This document shows, in pieces, positions 10,232 to 18,811 of a stretch of 64,000 bases of DNA. Where the stretch lies: the NCBI RefSeq assembly GCF_009932475.1, contig NZ_BJOV01000003.1:186001-250000 (forward strand), written 5' to 3'. The stretch comes from Gordonia spumicola. GTDB taxonomy: Bacteria; Actinomycetota; Actinomycetes; Mycobacteriales; Mycobacteriaceae. Below the pieces are notes generated by a model. It was not told the origin of the DNA and did no database searches. It saw nothing but the letters and a program-made list of their open reading frames with translations. The translations under genes were made by a program, and so were the position numbers. The first letter of the stretch is position 1. Each line of letters starts with the position of its first letter.

Positions 10232-10735
10232 GGTTTCCCCCTCCATGAGCTGCGGATAGAGCAGTAGAGCACGACCCATCGACCCGCGACTCTGCGGTGT
10301 CGGTGGGCGACGGTACGGTCACAACAAGTGCCGGAACTACCTGGTTCCGGGTGCCAGTCGGCTGCGCCGCAGTCCACCGCCTGCCTGGTACCCCCCTGTG
10401 GGGTCCGGTGGTTCGGTTCGCCCGGACTGGGCGCTATCGAATTGTCAAGTAACGTGCCGCTCCTCGCGCTACCGAGGAACTACGTTCATGATATGGATCA
10501 CCTCTGACAAAAACGCATGTTCGACGTATAGTCCGAACGGATGAACATCGAGAGGAGTGGATGCGATCGTCCGGGACTTCCTCGTTCACCGAGTCGGCGG
10601 CGCCGGGTGGAACGCGAACCTGTGCTCGATGTCAGCGGGATCGATCATGAGGGACCTCCGGATATGCGAAGTCCCCGGCACCGTGAGGTGTCGGGGACTT
10701 CGAGAAACACGTGTCTTGCTGGCGGGCCCACCAGC
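10232..10735. other. Gene-poor stretch upstream of the HNH gene
   Basis: About 500 bp with no convincing coding frame; the short frames present have low coding character. It contains a palindrome CCGGAAC-N6-GTTCCGG at 10331-10350, a GTTCG-N10-CGAAC inverted repeat at 10519-10538, and a long hairpin at 10667-10702. Base composition is less GC-rich near 10440-10540 than in the flanking genes. It probably holds the HNH gene promoter and the 3' end of the decayed unit to the right. Confidence 0.5.
10667..10702 (-). terminator. Hairpin downstream of the decayed small gene
   Basis: Arms CGAAGTCCCCGGCACC and GGTGTCGGGGACTTCG pair over 16 bp with one G-T position and a 4-nt loop. No T-tract follows on either strand. 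It lies about 35 bp beyond the stop of the frameshifted small gene at 10736-10982 and is placed to end that transcript. Confidence 0.5.
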
Positions 10736-10982
10736 CTATGAGGTTTCGCGGACGGAAGCCTTCTCGGCGTCGAGTACCGCGCCGAGTTCATCGGCTTCCC
10801 GCCGGTGCCGCGCACGCATGGGAGCCACAAGCTTCTCCCACTCCCGGCGTGCCTCAATCGGCCACACAGTGTCGTAGTCGCATTCTGCGATGAGCGGCGT
10901 AGAACTCGTCGGAGAGCTTGTTCTCCTCGCGATTCTGCTGAGCGACCAGCTCGATCTCGCGCGGATCAATCTCATACGCCAT
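10736..10982 (-). pseudogene. Small gene split by an apparent +1 frameshift, function unknown
   Basis: An ATG with a good AAGGGTGAG ribosome site opens a frame reading MAYEIDPREIELVAQQNREE and on to EFYAAHR, then stops soon after. One nucleotide over, the second frame continues with coding-like composition from AECDYDTVWPIEARREWE to the end (EADELGAVLDAEKASVRETS). Joined, they give a charged, helical protein of about 80 residues. I do not recognise it. A real frameshift, a sequencing error or two unrelated frames are all possible; coding composition on both sides of a single switch point favours one gene. It starts 10-15 bp after a truncated remnant that encodes the tail of another protein. 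Confidence 0.4.
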
Positions 10983-10995
10983 CGAGCTCACCCTT

Positions 10996-11107
10996 CACAG
11001 ATGCTTGGTCCCGTACCAGTAGCTGCCCAGCATAACCTGTTTGCCCAGGTCTGCGGTCTGGTCGCCGATGGCCCAGCAGAGCGGCCGCGACGTGCCCGTC
11101 TGTGATC
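10996..11107 (-). pseudogene. C-terminal remnant of an unidentified gene
   Basis: A short open frame with strongly GC-biased third positions ends in WAIGDQTADLGKQVMLG followed by SYWYGTKHL and a TGA, immediately before the ribosome site of the next small gene. It begins after an in-frame TGA and has no start codon with a ribosome site before a late ATG. The third-position bias and tight spacing suggest the surviving 3' end of a gene whose 5' part was lost. No family recognised. Confidence 0.3.
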
Positions 11108-11119
11108 ACTCGCGCACCG

Positions 11120-11269
11120 ATGACGCCCCGCGCGCGCGATGTTTCCGGCCAGGAGGGCGACGGATACTGCCGTCCATCCCTGCGCCTGGGCGGCGATCGA
11201 GCAGATCCCGGTCGCCATCACCATCGCGAACGCACCGGGGTCGAGATCACGGACGGCCGTGTCGATCAT
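11120..11269 (-). pseudogene. 5' fragment of a TDT-family (tellurite-resistance/dicarboxylate) transporter
   Basis: The frame starts at ATG and reads MIDTAVRDLDPGAFAMVMAT, then GICSIAAQAQGWTAVSVALL. This is the characteristic N-terminus of TDT/TehA-type exporters, whose first helix carries the P-G-x-F-x-x-V-M-x-T-G motif. After about 45 codons the sequence loses membrane character, becoming Arg/Ser-rich, and the frame ends at 10988. Full-length family members have about ten helices and over 300 residues, so only the first one or two survive. It directly adjoins rsmI (11 bp). Confidence 0.55.
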
Positions 11270-11281
11270 GAGCGTCAGCCG

Positions 11282-12118
11282 TCAGTCGCGGGCGGAGAGG
11301 ACCGCTTCGTACACGTCTCGGCGGGAGAAGGGAGTGCCCGCGATCACCTGGGCGCACGCGTCCTTCAGTCGGACGCCCGAGTCGGCGAGCGCCTGAGCCG
11401 CGGCGACGAGCGATTCGAGGGTGACGGTCTCGTCGATCTTCGCGGCGCCCGCGATCACGACGGTGATCTCGCCTTTGACACCCTCCGCGGCCCAGTCGGC
11501 GAGTTCGCCGAGGCCGCCGCGTCGGACTTCCTCATATGTCTTGGTCAGTTCGCGGCAGACCGCGGCGCGGCGGTCGGCCCCCAACACGTCGGCGGCGTCG
11601 GCCAGGGTCTGCGCCAGGCGGTGCGGCGACTCGAAGAAGACGACGGTCCGCTGCTCGTCCCGCAGGCTCGCCAGCCAGTCGTGGCGGGCTCCCGTCTTCC
11701 GGGGCGCGAACCCGTCGAACGCGAACCGTTCCGACGGCATCGCCGACAGCGCCAGGGCCGTCGTGACCGCGGACGGTCCGGGCAGGCAGGTGATCGGCAG
11801 TCCGGCGTCGGCGCAGGCCACCACCAGGCGATAGCCCGGGTCGCTGACCGACGGCATGCCCGCGTCGGTCACCAGCAGGACCGTCTCGCCGGACGCGACG
11901 GCGTCGACGAGTTTCGGGGCCCGCGCCGCCTCGACCTGGTCGTAGTACGAGACGACGCGCCCGGCGATCTGCACACCCAACGACGCGGCGAGCGCCTTGG
12001 TGCGCCGGGTGTCCTCGGCGGCGACGACGTCGGCCGTGGCGAGCGCGTTCCGCAGTCGGGTAGACGCGTCGTCCGGCTGCCCCATCGGGGTGCCGGCCAG
12101 AATCAGAGTCCCTGTCAC
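11282..12118 (-). CDS. rsmI: 16S rRNA (cytidine1402-2'-O)-methyltransferase
   Basis: 278 residues from a GTG start. The tetrapyrrole methylase/RsmI fold is clear: GTLILAGTPMGQPDDAS, DVVAAEDTRRTKAL, a VLLVTDAGMPSVSDPGYRLV SAM-binding segment, and CLPGPSAVTTALALSAMPSERFAFDGFAPR. A KTYEEVRRGGLGELADW segment near residue 200 and a C-terminal ESLVAAAQALADSGVRLKDA helix follow. RsmI 2'-O-methylates C1402 in the decoding centre together with RsmH. Adjacent to pmt across a regulator gene, the order found in mycobacteria (Rv1002c-Rv1003). Confidence 0.93.
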   Translation of the reverse strand: MTGTLILAGTPMGQPDDASTRLRNALATADVVAAEDTRRTKALAASLGVQIAGRVVSYYDQVEAARAPKLVDAVASGETVLLVTDAGMPSVSDPGYRLVVACADAGLPITCLPGPSAVTTALALSAMPSERFAFDGFAPRKTGARHDWLASLRDEQRTVVFFESPHRLAQTLADAADVLGADRRAAVCRELTKTYEEVRRGGLGELADWAAEGVKGEITVVIAGAAKIDETVTLESLVAAAQALADSGVRLKDACAQVIAGTPFSRRDVYEAVLSARD

Positions 12119-12128
12119 GGGCTCCAGC

Positions 12129-12752
12129 CTACGAGTCGACGGGCGCCACGTATCCGAGGAGCAGGTTGACGGAGGTGTCGATCACGCGGTCCACCTGCTC
12201 CCGCGACGCCGTGCCGAGCCAGCAGAGGGTGATGCCGTCGGTGACGGCGATGACGGACGGCGCCAGCTCGGACGTCGGCTTGGTGAAGGTGCGACCGGAG
12301 ATCCGGGCGGCTTCGTCCAGGAGCTTCTCGGCCACCGCGTAGTACCCGTCGTACAGGCGTTCGGCGAGGTATTCGAGGCCTTCGGTGCGGCGCGCGTAGA
12401 GGGCCAGACCGATGAGGGCGTGCTGCCGCGCGGACTCGTTGATCGCGTTCTGCGCGAACGATTCGAAGGCCCCGCGGATGAGGTCCTCGATCGGCGCGTC
12501 GTTCGCGGGGAACTCGGCGAGCAGATGCAGCCAGCCGTCCATCGCCGACAGCTCCTCGGACACCCCGTGTTCGACGACCGCGGCGAGCAGCTCGTCGCGC
12601 GACGCGAACGCGTAGAAGATGCTCGACTGGCCCATCTTCGCCTCGGCGGCGATTCGACGAGTCGTGGCCGCCTCGACACCGTCGGTGCCGATCACGCGGA
12701 GGGTGGCGGTGATCGCCGCCTGCCGCCGCTGTTCGAGTGACAGCCGTGCCAT
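12129..12752 (-). CDS. TetR family transcriptional regulator
   Basis: 207 residues. The N-terminal helix-turn-helix spans about residues 7-55: RRQAAITATLRVIGTDGVEA, TTRRIAAEAKMGQSSIFYAF, with the GxSSIFYxF recognition-helix pattern of TetR proteins. The remaining two thirds are a helical ligand-binding domain without a recognised ligand signature. Two adjacent palindromes lie 26-62 bp upstream, so autoregulation is likely. The divergent gene pmt may also be affected. Relative to the mycobacterial order it is inserted between rsmI and pmt. Confidence 0.85.
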   Translation of the reverse strand: MARLSLEQRRQAAITATLRVIGTDGVEAATTRRIAAEAKMGQSSIFYAFASRDELLAAVVEHGVSEELSAMDGWLHLLAEFPANDAPIEDLIRGAFESFAQNAINESARQHALIGLALYARRTEGLEYLAERLYDGYYAVAEKLLDEAARISGRTFTKPTSELAPSVIAVTDGITLCWLGTASREQVDRVIDTSVNLLLGYVAPVDS

Positions 12753-12777
12753 CAGTGAGACCTCGTTCCACGCGGAG

Positions 12778-12795
12778 ATCGATCAGTTGATCGAT
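12778..12795. promoter_or_regulatory. Palindrome upstream of the TetR gene, likely operator
   Basis: ATCGATCA-gt-TGATCGAT, a perfect 8-bp inverted repeat 26 bp upstream of the TetR start, typical of a TetR operator. A second palindrome follows within 5 bp. Assignment to this regulator is inferred from position. Confidence 0.45.
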
Positions 12796-12798
12796 ACC

Positions 12799-12814
12799 GG
12801 TGACGGTAGTCACC
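12799..12814. promoter_or_regulatory. Second palindrome GGTGAC-ggta-GTCACC
   Basis: Perfect 6-bp arms around ggta, between the TetR gene and pmt. A near-identical arrangement, TGTCAC-ggta-GTTACA, occurs upstream of the first AurF-like gene at 18834-18849, hinting at a common binding protein. Confidence 0.4.
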
Positions 12815-12883
12815 GCCGGTCCGGAAAATCAACAGGACTGTCCGCATGTGGCACACAGAACGCACACGCCGCGCCCGACTACC

Positions 12884-14470
12884 ATGGTCGGCGTGACCCT
12901 CGACTCCCCGACTGACGACCGCGTGCTCGACGCGCCGCGACCGCAGACCGAGGATCTCGGCACTCGACCGGGCCCGGTGATCCCCGAGCCCGTGTTCGGC
13001 GCGTCGGATCGTCGACGCGGTCTCATCGTCGGCGTCGTGATCACCCTGCTCGCGATCGTCACCCGCTTCTGGGACCTCACTCATCCCACCGACAACGGCA
13101 CCCCCGTGTTCGACGAGAAGCACTACGTCCCCCAGGGATGGCAGGTGCTGACGGGCGGCAACTGGATCGAGGACAATCCCGCATACGGCCTGGTGGTGCA
13201 CCCGCCGGTCGGCAAGTGGATGCTCGCCGTGAGCGAGGCCCTGTTCGGTTACGGGCCGATGGGCTGGCGTTTCATGTCGGCGGTCTCCGGGGTGATCATC
13301 GTGCTCGCCGTCTACCTGACCACGCGTCGTCTGGCGCGGTCGACGCTGGTCGGCGCGCTCGCCGGGCTGTTCGCGATCTGCGACGGTGTGCTGTTCGTGC
13401 AGTCGCGGATGGGCATGCTCGACATCTTCCAGGCCCTGTTCGTGGTGCTCGCGTTCGCCGCGATCGTCTGCGACCGCGACCAGATGCGCGCACGACTCCA
13501 CCAGGTGTACCTGGACGGCCGGATCGACGACTCGCCGTTCGGTCCGCGTTTCGGGTTCCGCTGGTACCGGTTCACGGCGGGCGTGATGCTCGGCCTCACC
13601 TGCGGCACCAAGTGGTCTGGCCTGTACTTCGTCGTGTTCTTCACGGTCCTGTCGCTGGCGTTCGACGTCGCCGCCCGCCGCGCCTACAACGTCAAACGCC
13701 CGTGGGTGGGGGTGCTGCGGCGCGACGTGATCCCCACCGGCATGTCGCTGGCCGTCATGCCGGTCGTCATCTACCTCGGCACGTTCGCGACGTGGTTCGC
13801 ATCGGAGACGTCGGTGTACCGCTACATGGTCGGCACCGAGATCGGAACCGGTGGACCGTTCTCGTGGGTTCCGGCGGCGCTCCGCTCGCTCTGGTACTAC
13901 GAGTCGGGAATCCTCGAATTCCATGCGGGCCTGACGAATTCGGCTGGCAACCATCATCCGTGGGAGTCGAAGCCGTGGACGTGGCCGATGAGCCTGCGGC
14001 CCATGCTGTACGCGATCGACAACGGTCCCGACCAGTGCGGGGGCTCCGAGTGCATCCGCGCCCAGATGTTGATCGGCACCCCGGCCCTGTGGTGGCTGGC
14101 GTTCCCGATGATCGGGTGGGCGTTGTGGCGCATCTGCTCGCGCCGCGACTGGCGGTACGCGGCGGTCCTCGTCGGATACGGCGCCGCGATACTTCCCTGG
14201 TTCCTGGAGATCGACCGACAGATGTACTTCTTCTACGCCACCGCGATGGCGCCGTTCCTGGTGATGGGTCTGGCCCTCTGCTGCGGTGACGTCCTCGCCG
14301 CGGGCGCCAAGTGGCGGCGCTCGGACAGGCAGACCATATCGGTGCTGATCGTCGCCTTCTACGCGGCGCTCGTGATCGCCAATTTCGTGTGGCTGTGGCC
14401 GATCCTCACGGGAGCTCCGATCTCCGACGTGGAGTGGAATCGACAGATGTGGCTGCCGAGCTGGTCCTAG
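12884..14470 (+). CDS. pmt: Protein O-mannosyltransferase (PMT family)
   Basis: 528 residues. A polytopic GT39 enzyme that moves mannose from polyprenyl-phosphomannose to Ser/Thr of proteins passing through the Sec system. The first helix (GLIVGVVITLLAIVTRFWDL) is followed by the catalytic loop motif PVFDEKHYVPQG (Asp77-Glu78), VVHPPVGKWMLAVSEALFG, and later GNHHPWESKPWTWPMSLRPM, all conserved in bacterial Pmt. The start is uncertain: ATG here, or GTG nine bases later; neither has a strong ribosome site. The 3' end overlaps the convergent MFS gene by 65 bp. Confidence 0.92.
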   Translation: MVGVTLDSPTDDRVLDAPRPQTEDLGTRPGPVIPEPVFGASDRRRGLIVGVVITLLAIVTRFWDLTHPTDNGTPVFDEKHYVPQGWQVLTGGNWIEDNPAYGLVVHPPVGKWMLAVSEALFGYGPMGWRFMSAVSGVIIVLAVYLTTRRLARSTLVGALAGLFAICDGVLFVQSRMGMLDIFQALFVVLAFAAIVCDRDQMRARLHQVYLDGRIDDSPFGPRFGFRWYRFTAGVMLGLTCGTKWSGLYFVVFFTVLSLAFDVAARRAYNVKRPWVGVLRRDVIPTGMSLAVMPVVIYLGTFATWFASETSVYRYMVGTEIGTGGPFSWVPAALRSLWYYESGILEFHAGLTNSAGNHHPWESKPWTWPMSLRPMLYAIDNGPDQCGGSECIRAQMLIGTPALWWLAFPMIGWALWRICSRRDWRYAAVLVGYGAAILPWFLEIDRQMYFFYATAMAPFLVMGLALCCGDVLAAGAKWRRSDRQTISVLIVAFYAALVIANFVWLWPILTGAPISDVEWNRQMWLPSWS

Positions 14471-15653
14471 TGGTCTCGCCCGCGACCGTCCACAGCACCA
14501 GCGCGACCACGACGACGAGGCCCGTCACGACGAACGCCGGGCCGTAACCCCACCGGTCGGCGATCAGTCCGGCCACGAGCGGGCCGCTGACCGCTCCGAG
14601 GTCGGACGCCATCCCGTAGGCGGCGAGCGCCGAACCTCCGCGCTGCCGGTCGGCGAGAAGGTCGCCGAGCGCGGCCTGATGGGTCGGCGCGAACAGTCCC
14701 GACCCGACACCTCCGACCGCGGTCAGAACCAACAGTGTCCCGATGTTCGGCGAGTAGCCGAGAGCGATCGTCGACGCCGCGGCGACCACCAGTCCGGGGA
14801 TCATCACCGGCCGTCGCCCGAAGCGGTCGGACAGTCTGCCGGACACCATGATCGCGATGATGTTGCCCGCCGCATAGCATGCGAGGACGACGCCCGCCCA
14901 TCCCGCGGACTCCCCGAGCCCCTGGCCGACGAACAGCGGCACGACCGCCACGCGGACCCCCATCGACGCCCACCCCTGCGCGAAGTTGGACGCGAGGATC
15001 GCCCGGTACTCCGGCCACCGCAACGCCTCGGCGAACCGGGCGGCGGCGGCCTTTCCGTTGTCTGCCGAAGCGGTGGTCGAGGCGTGCGCGACGGTCGGCA
15101 TCGTCGTCGCGACGACGGCGGCCGCGATGAGCAGCGCGACGGCGTAGACGACGAACGGCAGCCGGAGCCCGAAGTCGACGAGAGCCGCCCCGATGAGCGG
15201 TCCCGCCAGGCTGCCGACGAGGAAACCCGCGGAGAAGTAGCCGGACGACCGACCGCGCATCGAGGGCGGCGCCAGCCGGATGAGCAGCGCCATCGCCGAC
15301 ACCGAGAACATCGTCGAACCGATGCCACCCGCGGCCCGGAAGGCCAGCAGTTGCCAGTAGCTGTTCGCGAACGCGCAGGCCAACGTCGACAGAGCGACGA
15401 TCATCAACCCGGTCAGGTAGATGCGACGCTCACCGAGTCTCGTCACGAGTCGGCCGGTGGTCGGCGCGAACGCGAGACGCATGACCGCGAACGCCGACAC
15501 CACGGCGGTCGCGGCCGTCACCCCGACTCCGAAGTCGCTCGCGAAGATCGGCAGCGCCGGCGCGATCAGCCCGTATCCGAGCGCTATGACGACGTTCGCC
15601 GCCAACAGCACCCACAGGCCGCGGGGCAGCCTGTCGTCGAGCCCGGACGTCAC
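14406..15653 (-). CDS. MFS transporter, drug-resistance type
   Basis: 415 residues with about 12 hydrophobic segments. RLVTRLGERRIYLTG is the loop 2-3 motif and RLSDRFGRRPVMIPG the loop 8-9 copy of the major facilitator motif A. The first helix (WVLLAANVVIALGYGLIAPALP) ends in the motif often seen in multidrug exporters. The GTG start overlaps the stop of the upstream Usp gene by 4 bp (GTGA), so the two are translationally coupled. The 3' end overlaps pmt convergently. Substrate unknown. Confidence 0.85.
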   Translation of the reverse strand: MTSGLDDRLPRGLWVLLAANVVIALGYGLIAPALPIFASDFGVGVTAATAVVSAFAVMRLAFAPTTGRLVTRLGERRIYLTGLMIVALSTLACAFANSYWQLLAFRAAGGIGSTMFSVSAMALLIRLAPPSMRGRSSGYFSAGFLVGSLAGPLIGAALVDFGLRLPFVVYAVALLIAAAVVATTMPTVAHASTTASADNGKAAAARFAEALRWPEYRAILASNFAQGWASMGVRVAVVPLFVGQGLGESAGWAGVVLACYAAGNIIAIMVSGRLSDRFGRRPVMIPGLVVAAASTIALGYSPNIGTLLVLTAVGGVGSGLFAPTHQAALGDLLADRQRGGSALAAYGMASDLGAVSGPLVAGLIADRWGYGPAFVVTGLVVVVALVLWTVAGETTRTSSAATSVDSTPRRRSELP

Positions 15654-16516
15654 TTACGGACGATCATCACCGGAACCTTCGCGTGGTGCAGCACCTTCTG
15701 GCTGCGCGACCCGAGGAGGAGCCCGGTGAAGCCGCCACGTCCACGGCTGCCCATCACGATGAGCGAGGCCGCCTCGCCCGAGGCGTCGAGGATGGCCTTG
15801 GCCGGCTCCTCGGGGATGACGACGCGCTGGACGTCGACGTCCGGGTAGTCCTGCCCGTAGCCCGCCATGCGCTCCGCGACGGCCTCGACGGCCTGGCGCG
15901 ACATCTCGTCGATCTCGGCCTCGTCGAGGCCGAATCCGTGGAGAGCGTCGGCGTCGAGCGGTGTCCACGTGTGGACCGCCACCAGCGGACGCGACCGCAG
16001 GTCGGCCTGCCGGTACGCCTCGGCGACGGCCGGGTCGCTGATCGCGGAGTCGTCGACGCCGACGACGACCGGTCCGTCTCCCCCGAGTGCCCCGTGAGGG
16101 ACGATCACGACGCGACCCTTGGCGTGCGCCGCGACGTTGGTGCTCACGGACCCGAGGAACAGGCCCTTCACGCTCCCGAAACCACGGGTGCCCAGGACGA
16201 TCGTCTGCGCCTGCGCGCCGAGTTCGAGGACGACGCGAGCGGCGTCTCCTTCGACGATCGAGCCGCTCAGATCGATGCCGGGAACCTCCGCGCGGGCGGT
16301 CTCCGCCGCGGTCTGCACAGCCTTCGTCGCCTCCGTCCGGATCGCGTCGATCACGTCCTGCGGGATGACGAGACCGGGCGCGTAGTCACTGGTCGTGGAG
16401 GTGTAGGCGGCGACGATCTTGAGCGGCAGATGTTCGACTGCGGCGGCGCGCGCCGCCCATGTGACAGCGTCAGTCGACGCTTCCGATCCGTCCACACCGA
16501 CCAGAATCATGCTCAT
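15650..16516 (-). CDS. Tandem universal stress protein (UspA family)
   Basis: 288 residues, two Usp domains in tandem. Domain 1 begins MILVGVDGSEASTDAVTWAA and ends GTRGFGSVKGLFLGSVSTNV; domain 2 begins VVVGVDDSAISDPAVAEAY and ends MGSRGRGGFTGLLLGSRSQKVLHHAKVPVMIV. Both carry the G-x2-G-x9-G-(S/T) ATP-binding pattern. Such tandem ATP-binding Usps are often linked to hypoxia and dormancy in mycobacteria. An AAGGAG site precedes the ATG. It leads the coupled pair with the MFS exporter. Confidence 0.92.
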   Translation of the reverse strand: MSMILVGVDGSEASTDAVTWAARAAAVEHLPLKIVAAYTSTTSDYAPGLVIPQDVIDAIRTEATKAVQTAAETARAEVPGIDLSGSIVEGDAARVVLELGAQAQTIVLGTRGFGSVKGLFLGSVSTNVAAHAKGRVVIVPHGALGGDGPVVVGVDDSAISDPAVAEAYRQADLRSRPLVAVHTWTPLDADALHGFGLDEAEIDEMSRQAVEAVAERMAGYGQDYPDVDVQRVVIPEEPAKAILDASGEAASLIVMGSRGRGGFTGLLLGSRSQKVLHHAKVPVMIVRK

Positions 16517-16696
16517 CGCGAATCCACTCCTTCACCGAACCGGCCCGGGCACCGCAGTTCGGTGCCCGTCGTGCGCCTGCATCCATTCTGTCGCAATCGA
16601 TCTCGATTCGCAGCGAGAGGGGCGGGCCTAAGGTCCTTAGATACTCTGGTTCTCGAAGGACGCAATTGTCACGGAACGAGTGGATGGAGTCGACAG

Positions 16697-16981
16697 GTGA
16701 GCACTGACCAGCGGAAGAGCGCGGCGCTGCACGTGGGCGTGACGTTCGCCATCGGTTTCGTGCTGCTCGCGATCGCCGTCAACACGACCGGAACCGTCAA
16801 CACCGCCTTCCTCATCGCGGGCCCCGTGGCCGTCGGACTGTGCACCGTGGCGGCGATGGCCCGGACCGTCTTGGCCTGGCGCGCGAACGACGGCTGGCAA
16901 GTCTGGCAGGGCGCGTCGATCTTCCTGCTGGCGACCACCGTGGTCTGGGTCTTCGGCGCCGTCCCCGCTCTCGTCGCCTGA
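16697..16981 (+). CDS. Small membrane protein, unknown function
   Basis: 94 residues from a GTG about 10 nt after GGAG. Three hydrophobic segments (HVGVTFAIGFVLLAIAVN, TAFLIAGPVAVGLCTVAAMA, GASIFLLATTVVWVFGAVPA) with a short charged N-terminus and a polar loop AWRANDGWQVWQG. No enzyme motif. Third-position GC bias is strong, so it is coding. It stands alone between the Usp gene and the antiporter. Family not recognised. Confidence 0.65.
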   Translation: MSTDQRKSAALHVGVTFAIGFVLLAIAVNTTGTVNTAFLIAGPVAVGLCTVAAMARTVLAWRANDGWQVWQGASIFLLATTVVWVFGAVPALVA

Positions 16982-16996
16982 CACGGGCGGGCGACT

Positions 16997-18718
16997 CTAG
17001 ACCGACGTCTGCGCGTCGAGGCTGAGTTCTTCGGCGTCGAGCTTGTCCAGTACCGCGGTGAGGGCCTCGGAGCTGTACGTCGCGCGACGGCTCAGTTCGA
17101 GGAGGTGGCGGCGCTGTTCGTCGATGACGACGCGGCGGATGCGGCGCATGGAGTCGGCGGTGGCGATGCGCCGGTCGAGAACGTCGGGGGCGGTATCGGC
17201 GTCGTCGCCCAGGTCGGCGTCGCTGGCCGTCGCCTCCAGTTCACGGAGCGTCCGGATGCGCAGCGCCAGGTCGGGGTCGGAGCCGCAGACGGCGGGGTCG
17301 GACATCACCCGCTCGGTGAGGGCCGCCATCTCGCGCCCGAGGTCGCGACGTTCGACGTCCTCCTGGTCGGCGTGGTCGGGCAGGCGCATCCACCGGACGA
17401 ACGCCCCGAGCGTCGTCCCCTGGATCACCAGTGAGCCGAGGGCGACGAAGAACGCGAGCAGCACCAGCATGGCCCGGTACGGAGTGTCCACGGGGAGCGT
17501 CTGCGCTGCCGCCAGCGTGACGACGCCGCGCATGCCTGCCCAGACCAGGACGAATCCCTCGCGGGCTCCGATCGACTCGGCGCGATAGTAGGCGATGTCG
17601 GCGAGCCTGCGGTCGATGCGCGTGCGCACCAGATCCGTCCGCCGCTCGGTGAACCGCTCGGGCAGGTCCGGCCCGGACAAGGTCTCCTGGATGCGCGCTA
17701 GGTGCTCTTCGCGGGCGATGATCCGTTGGGCCCGTCGTTCCACCCAGACGACGAGCGGCATCACCACGATGAGCCGGAACACGATGAGCAGCACGAACGC
17801 GAGCGCGGCGGGCCACGCCGCGTGCCACACCGTCTCATGCGAGGTCGTGACCTCGGAGACGAGCGCCTTGAGTTCCAGGCCCATCAGCAGGAACACGCCG
17901 CCTTCGAGCAGCAGTTCCACCATCTTCCAGTTCTGGACGTCGGACCTGCGGTGAGCCGCGGTGAGACGTCGGACGCCGACGCGACCCGCGACGAGTCCGG
18001 CCGCGACGGCCGCGACGAGGCCCGATCCCTGCACCAGTTCCGCGGGGGCGTATGCGACGTAGGGCGTCACGAACGACACGGCGGTCGCGACGGCCGGGTT
18101 GGAGATCCTCGCGCGCACGCGGACGATCAGCCAGCCGACGGCCGCGCCGACGGCGACAGCGGCGACGACCGCCCAGACGAACGACACGGCCACTCCCCAG
18201 AGCGACACGCTGGCCGCCATCGCGGCGATCGCGGCCCGCAACAGCACAAGGGCGCTCGCGTCGTTGAACAGGCTCTCTCCCGACAGCACGGTGATGAGCC
18301 GATTCGGGGCGCCGACGCGTTTGACCGTCGTCGTCGCGACGGCGTCGGTCGGGCTGAGGATGGCGCCGAGCGCGACGCCGGTGGCGAAGTCGGCGTCGGG
18401 CAGGATCCACATGAACACCGCACCGAGCCCGAGGGCGCTTACCACGACCAGGACGACGGCGAGTCCGCTGATGGCCTGCAGATCCCGTTTGAACTCCATC
18501 GTCGGCATCGCGACGGCCGCCGCGTACAGCAGCGGGGGCAACACCCCGACAAGGATGATCTCCGGGTCGACGTCGATCTTCGGGATGTTCGGCAAGTAGC
18601 TGACGACGACGCCGACCAGGACCAGCAGCAGCGGCGCGGCCAGGCGCAGGCGCGGCGCGAGCTGATTCGCGGCGGCGATCGCCAGCACGCACAGTACGAC
18701 GACGAGGACGGCTTCCAT
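16997..18718 (-). CDS. Na+/H+ antiporter, CPA1 family
   Basis: 573 residues from the ATG at MEAVLVVVL; earlier in-frame starts give an unlikely polar leader. About 12 membrane segments. Core motifs ILVGVLPPLLYAAAVAMP, GAILSPTDAVATTTVKR (with the ND-type ion-binding neighbourhood) and LSGESLFNDASALVLLRAA are diagnostic of NhaP/NHE-type exchangers. FVLVWAGMRGVVTLAAAQTLP near residue 385 is the second signature. A charged cytoplasmic tail of about 130 residues follows. It exports Na+ (or K+) in exchange for protons. NhaA elsewhere in the window is unrelated in sequence. Confidence 0.9.
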   Translation of the reverse strand: MEAVLVVVLCVLAIAAANQLAPRLRLAAPLLLVLVGVVVSYLPNIPKIDVDPEIILVGVLPPLLYAAAVAMPTMEFKRDLQAISGLAVVLVVVSALGLGAVFMWILPDADFATGVALGAILSPTDAVATTTVKRVGAPNRLITVLSGESLFNDASALVLLRAAIAAMAASVSLWGVAVSFVWAVVAAVAVGAAVGWLIVRVRARISNPAVATAVSFVTPYVAYAPAELVQGSGLVAAVAAGLVAGRVGVRRLTAAHRRSDVQNWKMVELLLEGGVFLLMGLELKALVSEVTTSHETVWHAAWPAALAFVLLIVFRLIVVMPLVVWVERRAQRIIAREEHLARIQETLSGPDLPERFTERRTDLVRTRIDRRLADIAYYRAESIGAREGFVLVWAGMRGVVTLAAAQTLPVDTPYRAMLVLLAFFVALGSLVIQGTTLGAFVRWMRLPDHADQEDVERRDLGREMAALTERVMSDPAVCGSDPDLALRIRTLRELEATASDADLGDDADTAPDVLDRRIATADSMRRIRRVVIDEQRRHLLELSRRATYSSEALTAVLDKLDAEELSLDAQTSV

Positions 18719-18811
18719 GCGTCCCATCTTCTCGCATGACGGTGTCGCGATCGCCGCGTGGTGCGTGACCTGGTTCACAAGTCATGTGTCGCCAATGATC
18801 GTGCCATCGCC

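Noticed and set aside
10519-10538. GTTCG-N10-CGAAC considered as an SOS box
   Set aside because: The half-sites face the wrong way (GTTC outside, GAAC outside), unlike GAAC-N4-GTTC.
10736-10982. Programmed +1 frameshift as explanation for the split small gene
   Set aside because: No slippery run or downstream structure was seen at the switch point; simple decay or error is more likely.
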